A DNA stretch of 64,000 bases from CADEED01 sp041395625 (GCA_041395625.1 JAWLAE010000006.1:45178-109177), one strand, 5' to 3'; shown: positions 36,513-46,408, numbered from the stretch's first letter. A program made the numbers and translations. Notes: generated by a model from the letters alone, not told the origin.

Positions 36513-37661
36513 ATGAACAAACTGACGGCGCTCGCTGCGCTCATGTTGTTAGCAGCCTGTTCCAAGGAGAAGCCGGTCGATCTGCCATCCGAACTGGTGG
36601 ATTTCGGCCAGTCGGCCAAGGTCACGCGGCTGTGGAGCGCCAGTGTTGGCGGCAGCGACGAAGTTCTGCGCCTGGGGCTGGGAATCGCGGTGCAGGGTGA
36701 GCGGCTCTATGCCGCGGGCCACAGCGGCGAAGTCGCGGCCTTCGAGCTCGCGACCGGTCGTTCGGTCTGGCGGACGCGCACCAAAGCGGATCTGGCTGGC
36801 GCGACCGGTGCCAATGCCGATCTGGTCGTGGTCGGCTCCAGCGAGGGCGAAGTCATCGCACTGGCCGCTGCCGACGGCGCCATTCGCTGGCGCACGAAAG
36901 TGCGCGGCGAGATTCTGGCGGCACCGGCTGTGGGAGCCGAGACAGTCGTGGTGCGCACGGTTGACGGTCGCCTGCGTGGCCTCTCGGCCAGCGACGGTGC
37001 TCAGATCTGGGAGACTGAAGAGCAGGTTCCGCGCCTGTCACTGCGCGGCACGGCACCGCCGACGCTCGCCAGAGACCTCGTGATCGCGGGATTCGACAAC
37101 GGCAAGGTGCTCGCGGTGGGTCTCGCGGATGGCGACACGATCTGGGAAACGCCGGTCAGCGCGCCGACCGGCCGCACCGAACTGGAGCGGCTGGTCGATA
37201 TCGACGCCGCCGCGAAGGTGGCAGACGACGACGTATTCGTCGCCGGCTTTCAGGGTCGGGCAGCGATGCTGGCGCTCGACTCGGGGCAGATCTGGTGGAC
37301 GCGGGATGTGTCCAGCTATCGTGGTGTCGATATAGATGACAATGCGATGTACGTCGCGGCTGCCAACGGCGAGCTGTTGGCGCTGCAGCGGCGCACGGGT
37401 GTCGAGCTCTGGCGCCAGGATATGCTGAAGTTCCGGCGCCTCTCCGCGCCAGTCGTCGTAGGCGAATTCGTCGCGGTTGCCGATCTCGACGGTTACATGC
37501 ATTGGTTCGACCGGGCGACCGGGGCGCCCGCCGCACGCATCGGCGGCATTGGCGGTCGAGTGTCGACGCCGCCGGTCGCGGTCGACGGCGTCGTCTATGT
37601 CATTTCGGACAATGGTCGTATCAGCGCGCTGCGCGCCACACGCAACGCAGCCGCAAACTAA
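36513..37661 (+). CDS. bamB: Outer membrane protein assembly factor BamB
   Basis: 382 aa lipoprotein beta-propeller of the BAM complex. The signal MNKLTALAALMLLAACSKEK has the lipobox LAAC (Cys 16). PQQ-like repeats include RTKADLAGATGANADLVVVGSSEGEVIALAAADGAIRWRTKV and RDVSSYRGVDIDDNAMYVAAANGELLALQRRTGVELWRQD. The ATG at 36513 has GAGG upstream; a GTG at 36483 overlapping yfgM by 4 bases would add 10 residues to the signal and is also possible. Confidence 0.93.
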   Translation: MNKLTALAALMLLAACSKEKPVDLPSELVDFGQSAKVTRLWSASVGGSDEVLRLGLGIAVQGERLYAAGHSGEVAAFELATGRSVWRTRTKADLAGATGANADLVVVGSSEGEVIALAAADGAIRWRTKVRGEILAAPAVGAETVVVRTVDGRLRGLSASDGAQIWETEEQVPRLSLRGTAPPTLARDLVIAGFDNGKVLAVGLADGDTIWETPVSAPTGRTELERLVDIDAAAKVADDDVFVAGFQGRAAMLALDSGQIWWTRDVSSYRGVDIDDNAMYVAAANGELLALQRRTGVELWRQDMLKFRRLSAPVVVGEFVAVADLDGYMHWFDRATGAPAARIGGIGGRVSTPPVAVDGVVYVISDNGRISALRATRNAAAN

Positions 37662-37696
37662 CGACTCGCGCTGCCGCGAGTCATGAGGGGAACAGC

Positions 37697-39106
37697 ATGC
37701 TGCCGGTCGTAGCCCTCGTCGGGCGGCCGAACGTCGGCAAATCCACGCTTTTCAATACGCTCACGGGCACTCAGGACGCGATCGTCGCCGACGTGCCGGG
37801 CGTCACGCGCGACCGGCAATATGGCTATGGCAAGCTCGGCCCGGTGCCCTATGTCGTGATCGATACGGGCGGACTCGTGGAGCAGCCGTCGGGTATGGAT
37901 GCGCTGATGCGCATTCAAACCGAGCGCGCTGTAGCAGAGGCCGACCGGGTCGTTTTCATCACCGATGCCCGCGCCGGCGTGACGCCGCAGGATCATGTTT
38001 TCGCGCGCGAATTGCGTAAGTCGGGCAAGCCCGTGCTGCTCGCGGTCAACAAAGCCGAGGGCATGGATGTTGCCATCGCTGGCGCCGACTTCTACTCACT
38101 GGGCCTGGGCGATCCATGGGGAATCTCGGCGACGCGCGGCCAGGGCTGTCTGAAGTTAATGGACACGGTGTTGGCGGGCTTTGATCCCCCGCCGGCGAGC
38201 GAACCCGAAGAAGATGGTGCCATCCGCATCGCTATTATTGGACGCCCGAACGTGGGCAAGTCGACGCTGGTGAATCGCTTGTTGGGCGAGGAGCGTGTCA
38301 TCGCGAGTGAGCTGCCCGGTACGACCCGCGACAGTATCCTCGTGCCGTTCAAGCGTGATGAGCGTGATTTTCTGTTGATCGACACGGCGGGTGTGCGCCG
38401 CCGTGCCAAAGTCGAAGACGAGGTCGAACTCGCGAGTGTCGCCGCGACGCTGCAGGCGATCGACTATGCGCACGTCGTTGTGCTGGTGGTCGACGCGCAT
38501 GACGCCATCGGTGTGCAGGATGCCAGCGTGCTCGGGCTGGCGCTGCAGCGGGGCCGCGCGCTGATCATTGCGGTCAATAAATGGGATCACATCGAAGCCG
38601 AGCAGCGCGAGGAGATCCGCCGACAGCTGGAACTGAAGCTCGACTTCGTGCCGTATTCGCCGGTGTTCTTCATCTCCGCTCTGCATGGCACGGCAGTCGG
38701 CGATCTGATGGTGGCCGTGGTGCGAGCCTACGAAGGGGCCATGCGCCAGATCCCGACGCCGCAATTGACACGTGCACTCGAGGCGGCGGTGACGCGCAAC
38801 GCACCGCCAATCGTACGCGGCCGGCGCATCAAGCTGCGCTATGCGCACCAGGGCGGCCGCAACCCGCCGCGCATTGTCGTGCATGGCAGCCAGGCCGGCT
38901 CGGTACCCGAGGCCTACAAGCGCTATCTCGCGAACCTGTTCCGCGAACAGTTCGATTTGTATGCGACGCCCGTAGCCGTGGAATTCCGCAGCGACGCCAA
39001 TCCGTTCCTGCGCGACAAGCCCAAGGAGAAACGCGGTACGCGCACCTTCAACATGGAACGGCGCGAACGCCGCATCAAGAAGACCCGCGAGAGCCGCGAC
39101 AAATAA
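37697..39106 (+). CDS. der: Ribosome biogenesis GTPase Der (EngA)
   Basis: 469 aa with two consecutive G domains. G1 motifs are GRPNVGKST at about 8-16 and again near 184; G3 are DTGG and DTAG; G4 are NKAEG (the first G domain has NKAE, not NKxD) and NKWD. A C-terminal KH domain begins near VRGRRIKLRYAHQGGRNPPRIVVHGSQ. It acts in 50S subunit maturation. The protein ends in a basic tail (MERRERRIKKTRESRDK). The start at 37697 has a purine-rich gagggg upstream. Confidence 0.96.
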   Translation: MLPVVALVGRPNVGKSTLFNTLTGTQDAIVADVPGVTRDRQYGYGKLGPVPYVVIDTGGLVEQPSGMDALMRIQTERAVAEADRVVFITDARAGVTPQDHVFARELRKSGKPVLLAVNKAEGMDVAIAGADFYSLGLGDPWGISATRGQGCLKLMDTVLAGFDPPPASEPEEDGAIRIAIIGRPNVGKSTLVNRLLGEERVIASELPGTTRDSILVPFKRDERDFLLIDTAGVRRRAKVEDEVELASVAATLQAIDYAHVVVLVVDAHDAIGVQDASVLGLALQRGRALIIAVNKWDHIEAEQREEIRRQLELKLDFVPYSPVFFISALHGTAVGDLMVAVVRAYEGAMRQIPTPQLTRALEAAVTRNAPPIVRGRRIKLRYAHQGGRNPPRIVVHGSQAGSVPEAYKRYLANLFREQFDLYATPVAVEFRSDANPFLRDKPKEKRGTRTFNMERRERRIKKTRESRDK

Positions 39107-39172
39107 GCCGACACCCGGCGTTATGCTCAGTCGCGCGGCACGGTGCGGCCAATCCGCGTAAAGTTTGGTCCC

Positions 39173-40981
39173 ATGGCCTCGCGCTACCGACCATTGGCTC
39201 TCTACGCGCTGCTGCTCGCGGGCGGCGCGGGCGTGTGGCTGCTGCTGGGACTGCGCGCGAGCGGCGACTTTCCGGCAGCGTGGGTCGTGCTGGCCTGCGT
39301 TGCAGCGAACCTCTTCATCTGGCAGTTCGGGCTGCCCGCCCCGCGGGTCGGGCTGATTTCACTCGAGCGCCTGCTGCACGTCGGTTTGCTGCTGGTGTAT
39401 ACGGCGCCGGTCGCTGCCGCGATCTGCGCGCTCGCGTCACTGCTCTGGCCGCTCGTCAACCGAGCTTACAGCCACGGCTCGTGGCGGGCTGCGGTGCTGC
39501 GTGGCTTGCACAATGCCGGCATGACCGCGGTGATGCTGCTCGCAGCTGGCGCGGTGTATCATGCATTGGGCGGACGGCATCCTATCGAGGCGCTGGCGCT
39601 CACCGATGTCGTGCCGCTGTTGGCCATGGCGGTGGTCATGCAGGTGATCAACGTCGTGCTCATCACGCTCTATTTCTACCTCGATGGTCGCGCTATCCGC
39701 CGCATCGTCACACCGTTCTACGCGCTGTCCGATCTGATCTTCGTGCCCGCAGGCGTACTTGCCGCCGTGTTGTTCAACTCCGGTGGTGTCGCGACCTTCG
39801 GGTTGTTCCTGGCCTTGATGATCGTGTTCGTCCTCAGCTTCAATGGCATCGGCCGATCGTTGTCGGTGGCTGCGACTCAACGCGGCTCGCTCGCGCGGCT
39901 CGTGCAAACGCGACGTGCACTGCAGGGCGCGCGTCGCATCGATGATCTCGGCGCGCGTATTCTCGCCGAGGCGCGTTCGCTCTTGCGCTTCGATGAGTTC
40001 CAGTTGGCACTGGTCGAGCCGCAGCAGCAAGTGCTCGATATTCGCGTGCACGAGCGTCAGTTGGCGGGCTTGCCGCGCCGCCAGCAGCCGCTCACGGCGG
40101 GCCTGCTTGGTTGGGTAGTTGAACAGGGAAGGCCGGTCTTGATCGAGCGCTGGGCGGATGCACCGGCTGGCCTGCGCTCGAGATTGGAGTCGCCCGACGC
40201 CGCGGTCGGCTCGTTGATCATGGTGCCGCTGCTGTACGACGGCAACGTGATTGGCGTGCTAGGGGTGCAGCATTCGCGCCCCGGCAGGTATGCCGAGGCG
40301 GATCTGCATTTGTTCGAACAGCTGGCCGAACAGGCCAGCGTGGCGTTGGCCGATGCCCGCGCCTTCGAGGACCAGGATGACTACCGTCGGCGCCTCGAGG
40401 AGAAGGTCGCCGAACGAACGGCGGAGCTGCAGCGCGCCAATCGCGAGAAAGAGCAGCTGATCGCGGCGCTCGGCGAGCGCAGCTTGAAGCTCGAGCGCCA
40501 GGCGGAGGAAGACCCGCTCACCGGCATCGCCAATCGAAGACGGTTCGAGCGACGCCTGCTGGCGGAAATCGACGTCGCCCGCACGGCCGGTCTACCACTG
40601 ACGCTCGCGATCGCCGACCTGGATCGATTCAAGATCGTCAACGACCGACTAGGCCACACCGTCGGCGACGAAGTGCTGCGGCAAAGTGCTGCGCTCATGA
40701 TGAACACCTGCCGGACGACAGATCTGGTCGCCCGCATCGGTGGCGAGGAATTTGCCATTATTCTGCCGGCTACCAGTCGGGCGGATGCCGTCGATTTCTG
40801 TGATGCACTTCGTCGGACGGTCGAGCACCACCGCTGGTCGGCATTGCATCCGCATCTGCGCGTGACGCTCAGCGTCGGTCTGGCGGAGTGGCACGAGGCA
40901 CTCGATGCCGTCGCGCTGCAGCAGCTGGCCGACCAGCAACTCTATGAGGCCAAACGGGCGGGCAGGAATCGCGTCGCCTGA
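39173..40981 (+). CDS. Diguanylate cyclase with N-terminal membrane sensor and GAF domain
   Basis: 602 aa. About seven N-terminal membrane helices (residues 8-240) form a sensor module. A GAF domain follows (about 260-405: ILAEARSLLRFDEFQLALVEPQ to LAEQASVALADARAFEDQ), then a coiled coil (RRRLEEKVAERTAELQRANREKEQLIAALGERSLKLERQ). The GGDEF domain has the active-site variant GGEEF in RIGGEEFAIILPA. An RxxD inhibition site (RTTD) lies exactly five residues before it, so product inhibition is expected. It should make c-di-GMP; the signal is unknown. The chosen ATG gives a clean hydrophobic start; an upstream in-frame start exists at 39143. Confidence 0.9.
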   Translation: MASRYRPLALYALLLAGGAGVWLLLGLRASGDFPAAWVVLACVAANLFIWQFGLPAPRVGLISLERLLHVGLLLVYTAPVAAAICALASLLWPLVNRAYSHGSWRAAVLRGLHNAGMTAVMLLAAGAVYHALGGRHPIEALALTDVVPLLAMAVVMQVINVVLITLYFYLDGRAIRRIVTPFYALSDLIFVPAGVLAAVLFNSGGVATFGLFLALMIVFVLSFNGIGRSLSVAATQRGSLARLVQTRRALQGARRIDDLGARILAEARSLLRFDEFQLALVEPQQQVLDIRVHERQLAGLPRRQQPLTAGLLGWVVEQGRPVLIERWADAPAGLRSRLESPDAAVGSLIMVPLLYDGNVIGVLGVQHSRPGRYAEADLHLFEQLAEQASVALADARAFEDQDDYRRRLEEKVAERTAELQRANREKEQLIAALGERSLKLERQAEEDPLTGIANRRRFERRLLAEIDVARTAGLPLTLAIADLDRFKIVNDRLGHTVGDEVLRQSAALMMNTCRTTDLVARIGGEEFAIILPATSRADAVDFCDALRRTVEHHRWSALHPHLRVTLSVGLAEWHEALDAVALQQLADQQLYEAKRAGRNRVA

Positions 40982-40986
40982 GCGCG

Positions 40987-41832
40987 TCAGTTGGCGAGGA
41001 ACAGCAACGGTTCGACCATCGCTCGATTGAGCGACACGCCGAAATGCAGGTGCGGGCCGGTCGCGCGCCCGGTGGCGCCGACCGCGCCGATCGCCTGACC
41101 GGTCGAGATTTCATCGCCCGGCTGCACGCCGATTTTCGAGAGGTGGCAGTACATCGTCACGATGCCCTGGCCATGATCGATGAAGATCGTCTTGCCGTTG
41201 AAGAAATAATCGCCGGTCGCGACGACAACGCCGGCAGCCGGCGCCTTGACGGGCGTGCCGGTCGGTGCCGCGATGTCGAGCCCCGAGTGCGGATTACGGG
41301 CCTGATCGTTGAAGTAGCGCCGAAAGCCGAACGGGCTCGACAGCCGGCCGCGCAGCGGCCACTCGAACACCAGCGTCACCGGCACGCGGGGTGAGAAAGT
41401 GGCAAGCGCATCGGCTTGTAGCTGGCGCTCGCGCTCGAAGCGAGCCAGATCCTCGGGCGAGAGATCGACCTGGCTGGGTGCCACCTTGAGGCGCTGCGCA
41501 GGGTAGTCCTTGCCGGTGACGGCAAAGTGCAGCGTTCCGGTCGTGGCCTGCTGGCCTGTGCCCGGGCGTTCGACTAACAGCTCGTGTTGGCCCGGCTTGG
41601 CGCTGAGTGGAATGCCGATCACCGCTTGCCATTGATCGCCAACGCGGGTGACGAACGCCGGGTTGCCGTCGTAACGCACTTGCGGCGCGGCCGCGGCTGG
41701 ACCGAGTGGCACGATGACGACACCACCGGGGACGGCGAGCTGGCGGGGCAGGGTATCGCTGGCAAGCCCGCGGACTGGCGTCGCCAGGCAGAGCAGCGCG
41801 ATCGAGAGGCAGAGTGCCAGACTAAGTTTCAT
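40987..41832 (-). CDS. M23-family peptidoglycan metallopeptidase (exported)
   Basis: 281 aa. A signal peptide (KLSLALCLSIALLCLATPVRGLA) is followed by an N-terminal immunoglobulin-like region. The LytM domain has all ligands: HSGLDIAAPTGTPV (HxxxD) and GPHLHFGVSLN (HxH motif). KTIFIDHGQGIVTMYCHLSK contributes the other active-site His. It probably cleaves peptidoglycan cross-links in the periplasm. The start is inside the 3' end of xseA; ATG codons at 41832 and 41841 are both possible. The upstream neighbour on this strand is xseA. Confidence 0.9.
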   Translation of the reverse strand: MKLSLALCLSIALLCLATPVRGLASDTLPRQLAVPGGVVIVPLGPAAAAPQVRYDGNPAFVTRVGDQWQAVIGIPLSAKPGQHELLVERPGTGQQATTGTLHFAVTGKDYPAQRLKVAPSQVDLSPEDLARFERERQLQADALATFSPRVPVTLVFEWPLRGRLSSPFGFRRYFNDQARNPHSGLDIAAPTGTPVKAPAAGVVVATGDYFFNGKTIFIDHGQGIVTMYCHLSKIGVQPGDEISTGQAIGAVGATGRATGPHLHFGVSLNRAMVEPLLFLAN

Positions 41833-43228
41833 GCGCTGCATTTTTGTGGGTAGCGGTAACGGTGGCTGTAATGCGGCCGTGCGCAAGGCGTGCGTCGATC
41901 GCCTCGCCCACTGCCACGGAGTCTGCGCTCGCGACGAGGCGTCCGTCGGTGGCCCGTGTCACGATGGCGAAGCCGCGCTGCAGCGTGGCCAGGGGGCTTA
42001 CAGTATCGAGCGCGCGACCTGCGAGTGTCAGACGTTGTGCTAGGTTCGTGACTCGAATGCGCATCGCATGCACCAAGCCCAGTTCGAGCGCCGCGCGCCG
42101 TGCTTCGAGCGCGCTCAGCCGATGCGTGGGATTGTTGGCGGCGAACCGCGCCGCGATCCGTGAGTAGCGGTCCCGCGCCTGCAGCCATGCGCTGCGTTGC
42201 GCTGCCACCAGTCGTTGCTCGAGATCGTCGAGGCGTTGCACATGCTGTGCGAGACGTGCGCCCGGGTGCGAGACGGACAGGCGCCGACGCAGATTCAGCA
42301 GTCGCTCCGTGTCGGTGCGCAAGGCGCGGCGCATGCAGCGCGCGAGTTGCAGTTCAGTCTGCTCGAGCGAGGCCAGCCAGCTACGTCCGTCCGGCACTAC
42401 CAACTGTGCCGCAGCCGACGGCGTCGGCGCGCGCACGTCTGCCACGAAATCGGCAATGGTCACATCCACTTCGTGACCGACGCCACTAACGACCGGAATC
42501 GGACAGGCGGCAATGGCGCGCGCGACCCGCTCGTCATTGAAGCACCAGAGATCTTCCAGCGAGCCGCCGCCGCGCGCGACGATCAGCACGTCGCATTCGG
42601 CCCGTCGTCCGGCCGTCTCGATCGCGGCGACAATCTCGGTCGCTGCCGCCGCGCCTTGCACGGCGGTTGGGTAGATCAGCACCGGAATCGCGGCAAAGCG
42701 CCGCGCCAGCACATGCAGGATGTCGCGTATCGCGGCGCCCGACGGCGACGTCACCACGCCTATACGGCGCGGCACCTCGGGCAGCGGCCGCTTGCGTTCC
42801 GCGGCGAACAGGCCTTCGGCGGCCAGCTTGTTCTTGAGTTGCTCGAACTGGCGCTTGAGCGCGCCGAGGCCGGCTTCCTCCAGATGCTCGACGATCAGTT
42901 GGAAGTCGCCGCGCGGCTCGTACAGGCCGACACGGGCCCGTGCCAGCACCTGCTGCCCGTCGCGCGGCCGGAATGCGACACCAGCATTGCGCGTCTTCCA
43001 CATCGCACAGCGCACCTGCGCCGAGCCATCTTTCAAGGAGAAATACCAGTGGCCGGACGCGGGTACCGAGAGATTGGACAGTTCGGCCTCGATCCAGATC
43101 ACTGGCATGCCCGATTCGAGCAGCAGCCGTACTTCGCGATTGAGCCGTGAGACCGAATAGACATCGCGCTCGGACGGCGGCCCGGCGAGGCCGCGGCGCG
43201 AGGGCGGCGTGCGCACGGAAAAACTCAT
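41822..43228 (-). CDS. xseA: Exodeoxyribonuclease VII large subunit
   Basis: 468 aa. Together with XseB it degrades single-stranded DNA into oligonucleotides. The N-terminal OB fold is VYSVSRLNREVRLLLESGMPVIWIEAELSNLS...SGHWYFSLKDGSAQVRCAMW. The catalytic domain has GVVTSPSGAAIRDILHVLARR, VARGGGSLEDLWCFNDERVARAI and VVSGVGHEVDVTIADFVADVRAPTPSAAA. Long helical repeats follow. The ATG at 43228 lies only 6 bases after a TATACT box, suggesting a leaderless message; an in-frame ATG at 43252 is an alternative. It overlaps the M23 peptidase gene by 11 bases. Confidence 0.93.
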   Translation of the reverse strand: MSFSVRTPPSRRGLAGPPSERDVYSVSRLNREVRLLLESGMPVIWIEAELSNLSVPASGHWYFSLKDGSAQVRCAMWKTRNAGVAFRPRDGQQVLARARVGLYEPRGDFQLIVEHLEEAGLGALKRQFEQLKNKLAAEGLFAAERKRPLPEVPRRIGVVTSPSGAAIRDILHVLARRFAAIPVLIYPTAVQGAAAATEIVAAIETAGRRAECDVLIVARGGGSLEDLWCFNDERVARAIAACPIPVVSGVGHEVDVTIADFVADVRAPTPSAAAQLVVPDGRSWLASLEQTELQLARCMRRALRTDTERLLNLRRRLSVSHPGARLAQHVQRLDDLEQRLVAAQRSAWLQARDRYSRIAARFAANNPTHRLSALEARRAALELGLVHAMRIRVTNLAQRLTLAGRALDTVSPLATLQRGFAIVTRATDGRLVASADSVAVGEAIDARLAHGRITATVTATHKNAAHET

Positions 43229-43291
43229 TTTACTAGTGTATAGCGAATGCATGGCCTATGCATGGCGTGCGGACAGCCGGCAGTGTCGAGG

Positions 43292-43320
43292 TTTACCGCT
43301 GCGGGCAAGGGCCGTACAAT
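43292..43320 (+). promoter_or_regulatory. Sigma-70 promoter of guaB
   Basis: TTTACC (43292-43297) and TACAAT (43315-43320) are spaced by the ideal 17 bases. Transcription would begin near 43327, giving a short leader before the guaB ATG at 43350. Confidence 0.6.
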
Positions 43321-43349
43321 CTCGCACCGCCAGCCACCCCGACTGCCGC

Positions 43350-44813
43350 ATGCGTATTCTCGAAGAAGCATTGACCTTCGACGATGTCCTATTAGTCCCA
43401 GCTTACTCGGAGGTGCTGCCACGCGAGGTCGACCTCGCGACGCGCCTCACGCGCGGCATCACCCTCAACCTGCCGGTCGTGTCGGCCGCCATGGATACGG
43501 TGACCGAGGCACGCCTCGCCATCACCATCGCGCAGGAAGGCGGCATTGGCATCGTGCACAAGAGCCTGACGATCGAAGGTCAGGCCCGCGAAGTGGCGCG
43601 CGTCAAGAAGTTCGAGAGCGGGGTGATCAAGGACCCGATCACCGTGCCGCCCGAGACGACGATCCGCCAAGTGCTCGATCTCACCAAGGCGCGTGGTATC
43701 TCCGGTGTGCCGGTCGTGCAGGGCAGGCAGGTGGTCGGCATCGTCACGCATCGCGATCTGCGTTTCGAGGAACAACTCGACGCCCCGGTGTCGACGGTGA
43801 TGACACCGAAAGAGCGCTTGATCACCGTGCTCGAGAATGCCCCCAAAGAAGAAGTCCTGCTGCTGCTGCACAAACACCGCATCGAGAAGGTGTTAGTGAT
43901 CAGAGGCGACATGGAGTTGATGGGCATGATCACCGTCAAGGATTTCCAGAAAGCGAAGGAATTTCCGCGTGCCTGCAAAGACCCCTCTGGCCGGCTGCGC
44001 GTCGGTGCGGCCGTCGGCACGACGCCTGATACCCTCGACCGGGTTGCCGCGCTGCGCGACGCGGGAGTCGATGTCGTGGTGGTCGATACCGCCCATGGTC
44101 ATTCCCGCGGCGTGCTCGAAACGGTGGCGCGCATCAAGGCCAGGTACTCGGATCTGCAGGTGATCGGCGGCAATATCGCGACCGCCGAGGCGGCGCGCGA
44201 TCTCGTCAAGGCCGGCGCCGATGCCGTCAAGGTGGGTATTGGTCCGGGTTCGATCTGCACCACCCGCATCGTCGCCGGTGTCGGCGTGCCGCAGATCTCC
44301 GCCGTTGCCAATGTGGCGGAAGCTATCCGCGATGAGATTCCGGTGATCGCCGACGGCGGTATACGTTTCTCGGGCGATCTGGCCAAAGCCATCGTCGCCG
44401 GTGCCAACGCCGTCATGATCGGCAGCATGTTCGCCGGCACCGAGGAGTCGCCGGGCAAGGTCGAGCTGTATCAGGGTGCGTCGTACAAGGCCTATCGCGG
44501 AATGGGCTCGTTGGGCGCCATGGGCGAGCGGCATGGTTCGGCCGATCGTTACTTCCAGGACGCTGCCACCGAACTCGAGAAACTGGTGCCGGAAGGCGTC
44601 GAAGGGCGCGTGCCCTATAAAGGCAGTCTGGTGTCCATCCTGCATCAGCTGGCCGGCGGCTTGCGCGCCGCGATGGGCTACACCGGCAGCAACAGCATCG
44701 AGCAGATGCGCAAGCGGCCGCAGTTCGTTCGCGTGACGAGCGCTGGCATGCGCGAAAGCCACGTCCACGATGTGGCGATCACCAAGGAAGCGCCTAACTA
44801 CCGCGTCTCATGA
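43350..44813 (+). CDS. guaB: Inosine-5'-monophosphate dehydrogenase
   Basis: 487 aa. It oxidises IMP to XMP with NAD, the committed step of guanine nucleotide synthesis. The N-terminus is RILEEALTFDDVLLVPAYS. Two CBS domains lie at about 92-200 (PPETTIRQVLDL...DRI region). The catalytic Cys is in GIGPGSICTTRIVAGVGVPQ, and the flap includes YRGMGSLGAM. A promoter lies directly upstream. The stop overlaps guaA by 4 bases (ATGA), so both are co-translated. Confidence 0.97.
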   Translation: MRILEEALTFDDVLLVPAYSEVLPREVDLATRLTRGITLNLPVVSAAMDTVTEARLAITIAQEGGIGIVHKSLTIEGQAREVARVKKFESGVIKDPITVPPETTIRQVLDLTKARGISGVPVVQGRQVVGIVTHRDLRFEEQLDAPVSTVMTPKERLITVLENAPKEEVLLLLHKHRIEKVLVIRGDMELMGMITVKDFQKAKEFPRACKDPSGRLRVGAAVGTTPDTLDRVAALRDAGVDVVVVDTAHGHSRGVLETVARIKARYSDLQVIGGNIATAEAARDLVKAGADAVKVGIGPGSICTTRIVAGVGVPQISAVANVAEAIRDEIPVIADGGIRFSGDLAKAIVAGANAVMIGSMFAGTEESPGKVELYQGASYKAYRGMGSLGAMGERHGSADRYFQDAATELEKLVPEGVEGRVPYKGSLVSILHQLAGGLRAAMGYTGSNSIEQMRKRPQFVRVTSAGMRESHVHDVAITKEAPNYRVS

Positions 44814-46399
44814 GTGGTGTGCCGCAAGCAGACATACACGCCGACCGGATCCTGATACTCGATTTCGGCGCGCAGTACACGCAGTTGATCGCCCGGCGCG
44901 TGCGTGAGAGCGGCGTCTACTGCGAGATCCACCCCTGGGACATCAGTGACGCAGACGTGCGGGCATTCAAGCCACGCGGCATCGTCCTGTCCGGCGGACC
45001 CGAGTCCGTCAACGCCGCCGCGCCGCCGCGGGCGCCCGAATTGGTGTTTGCGCTGGGCGTGCCCGTGCTCGGCATCTGCTATGGCATGCAAACCATGGCG
45101 CAGCAATTGGGTGGTCAGGTGGAGGCGGCCGAGCACCGCGAGTTCGGCTACGCCGAGGTATCGCTGCAGGGTGCCTGCCGGTTGTTCGACGGCCTGGCCG
45201 ATCGTCGCGACGCGGCAGGCCGTGCCGTGCTCGACGTGTGGATGAGTCATGGCGACCGCGTCGCGCAGTTGCCGCAAGGTTTCATTGCCGTCGGTGCCAG
45301 CAGCAATGCGCCCCTCGCAGCGATCGCCGACGAAGCGCGTCGTTTCTACGCCGTGCAGTTCCATCCCGAAGTGACGCACACGCTGCAGGGCGCGCGCCTG
45401 CTCGAGCGCTTCGTGCGCGAGATCTGCGGTTGTGCGGCCCTCTGGAGTGTCGGCAACATCATCGACGACGCGATCGCGCGGGTGCGGGCTCAAGTTGGCA
45501 CCGGGCGCGTGTTGTTAGGTTTGTCGGGCGGCGTCGATTCGTCGGTGGTCGCGGCGCTCCTGCATCGGGCCATCGGTGATCAGTTGGTCTGCGTGTTCGT
45601 CGATCACGGGCTGTTGCGCCTGGGCGAGGGCGATCAGGTGATGCGGACCTTCGCCGACAACCTCGGCGTGCGAGTGATTCGGGTCGATGCCGAACAGCGC
45701 TGCCTGGCTGCGCTCGGCGGCGTGGCCGACCCCGAGCAGAAGCGCAAGATCATCGGCAAACTTTTCATCGAGGTGTTCGACGAGGAGTCCGGCAAGCTGC
45801 AGGGGATCGACTACCTCGCGCAGGGCACCATCTACCCCGATGTCATCGAGTCTGCCGGCAGCAAGACCGGCAAAGCGCATGTCATCAAGTCGCATCACAA
45901 CGTCGGTGGGCTGCCGGCCAACATGCGCATGCAGTTGGTCGAGCCGCTACGCGAGTTGTTCAAGGACGAGGTGCGCAAGCTCGGCGTCGAGCTCGGACTA
46001 CCGCGCGAGATGGTTTATCGGCATCCGTTTCCGGGCCCCGGACTCGGGGTGCGGATCCTGGGTGAAGTACGCAAAGAGTTCGCCGATCTGCTGCGCCGTG
46101 CCGACGCGATATTCATCGAGGAGCTGCGCCGCCACGAGCTCTACGACAAGACCAGCCAGGCTTTCGCCGTGTTCCTGCCCGTGCGCTCGGTCGGCGTGAT
46201 GGGCGATGGTCGACGATACGATTACGTGGTCGCGTTGCGCGCGGTGGAGACCATCGACTTCATGACAGCCCACTGGGCGCGCTTGCCGTACGATTTCCTC
46301 GATCTCGTCTCACGCCGGATCGTCAACGAGATCGATGGCGTGTCGCGCGTGGTATATGACGTGTCGGGCAAGCCGCCAGCGACGATTGAGTGGGAGTGA
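44810..46399 (+). CDS. guaA: GMP synthase (glutamine-hydrolysing)
   Basis: 529 aa. It converts XMP to GMP using glutamine and ATP. The class-I amidotransferase domain has the nucleophile in LGICYGMQTMA and the His/Glu in AVQFHPEVTHT. The ATP-pyrophosphatase P-loop is LSGGVDSSVVAALL. The C-terminal dimerisation domain ends in the near-invariant PPATIEWE. The last codons (GAGTGGGAGTGA) are also the probable attachment core of the integrated element that starts immediately downstream. Confidence 0.97.
   Translation: MSGVPQADIHADRILILDFGAQYTQLIARRVRESGVYCEIHPWDISDADVRAFKPRGIVLSGGPESVNAAAPPRAPELVFALGVPVLGICYGMQTMAQQLGGQVEAAEHREFGYAEVSLQGACRLFDGLADRRDAAGRAVLDVWMSHGDRVAQLPQGFIAVGASSNAPLAAIADEARRFYAVQFHPEVTHTLQGARLLERFVREICGCAALWSVGNIIDDAIARVRAQVGTGRVLLGLSGGVDSSVVAALLHRAIGDQLVCVFVDHGLLRLGEGDQVMRTFADNLGVRVIRVDAEQRCLAALGGVADPEQKRKIIGKLFIEVFDEESGKLQGIDYLAQGTIYPDVIESAGSKTGKAHVIKSHHNVGGLPANMRMQLVEPLRELFKDEVRKLGVELGLPREMVYRHPFPGPGLGVRILGEVRKEFADLLRRADAIFIEELRRHELYDKTSQAFAVFLPVRSVGVMGDGRRYDYVVALRAVETIDFMTAHWARLPYDFLDLVSRRIVNEIDGVSRVVYDVSGKPPATIEWE
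46388..46399 (+). other. Probable attL core at the 3' end of guaA
   Basis: The final bases of guaA, GAGTGGGAGTGA, are known from memory as the direct-repeat core of guaA-targeting islands, whose integrases sit just downstream as here. Only one copy was found in the window, so the matching attR should lie beyond base 64000. Integration at this point leaves the GuaA ending EWE intact. Confidence 0.6.
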
Positions 46400-46408
46400 T
46401 TAGGGGTG

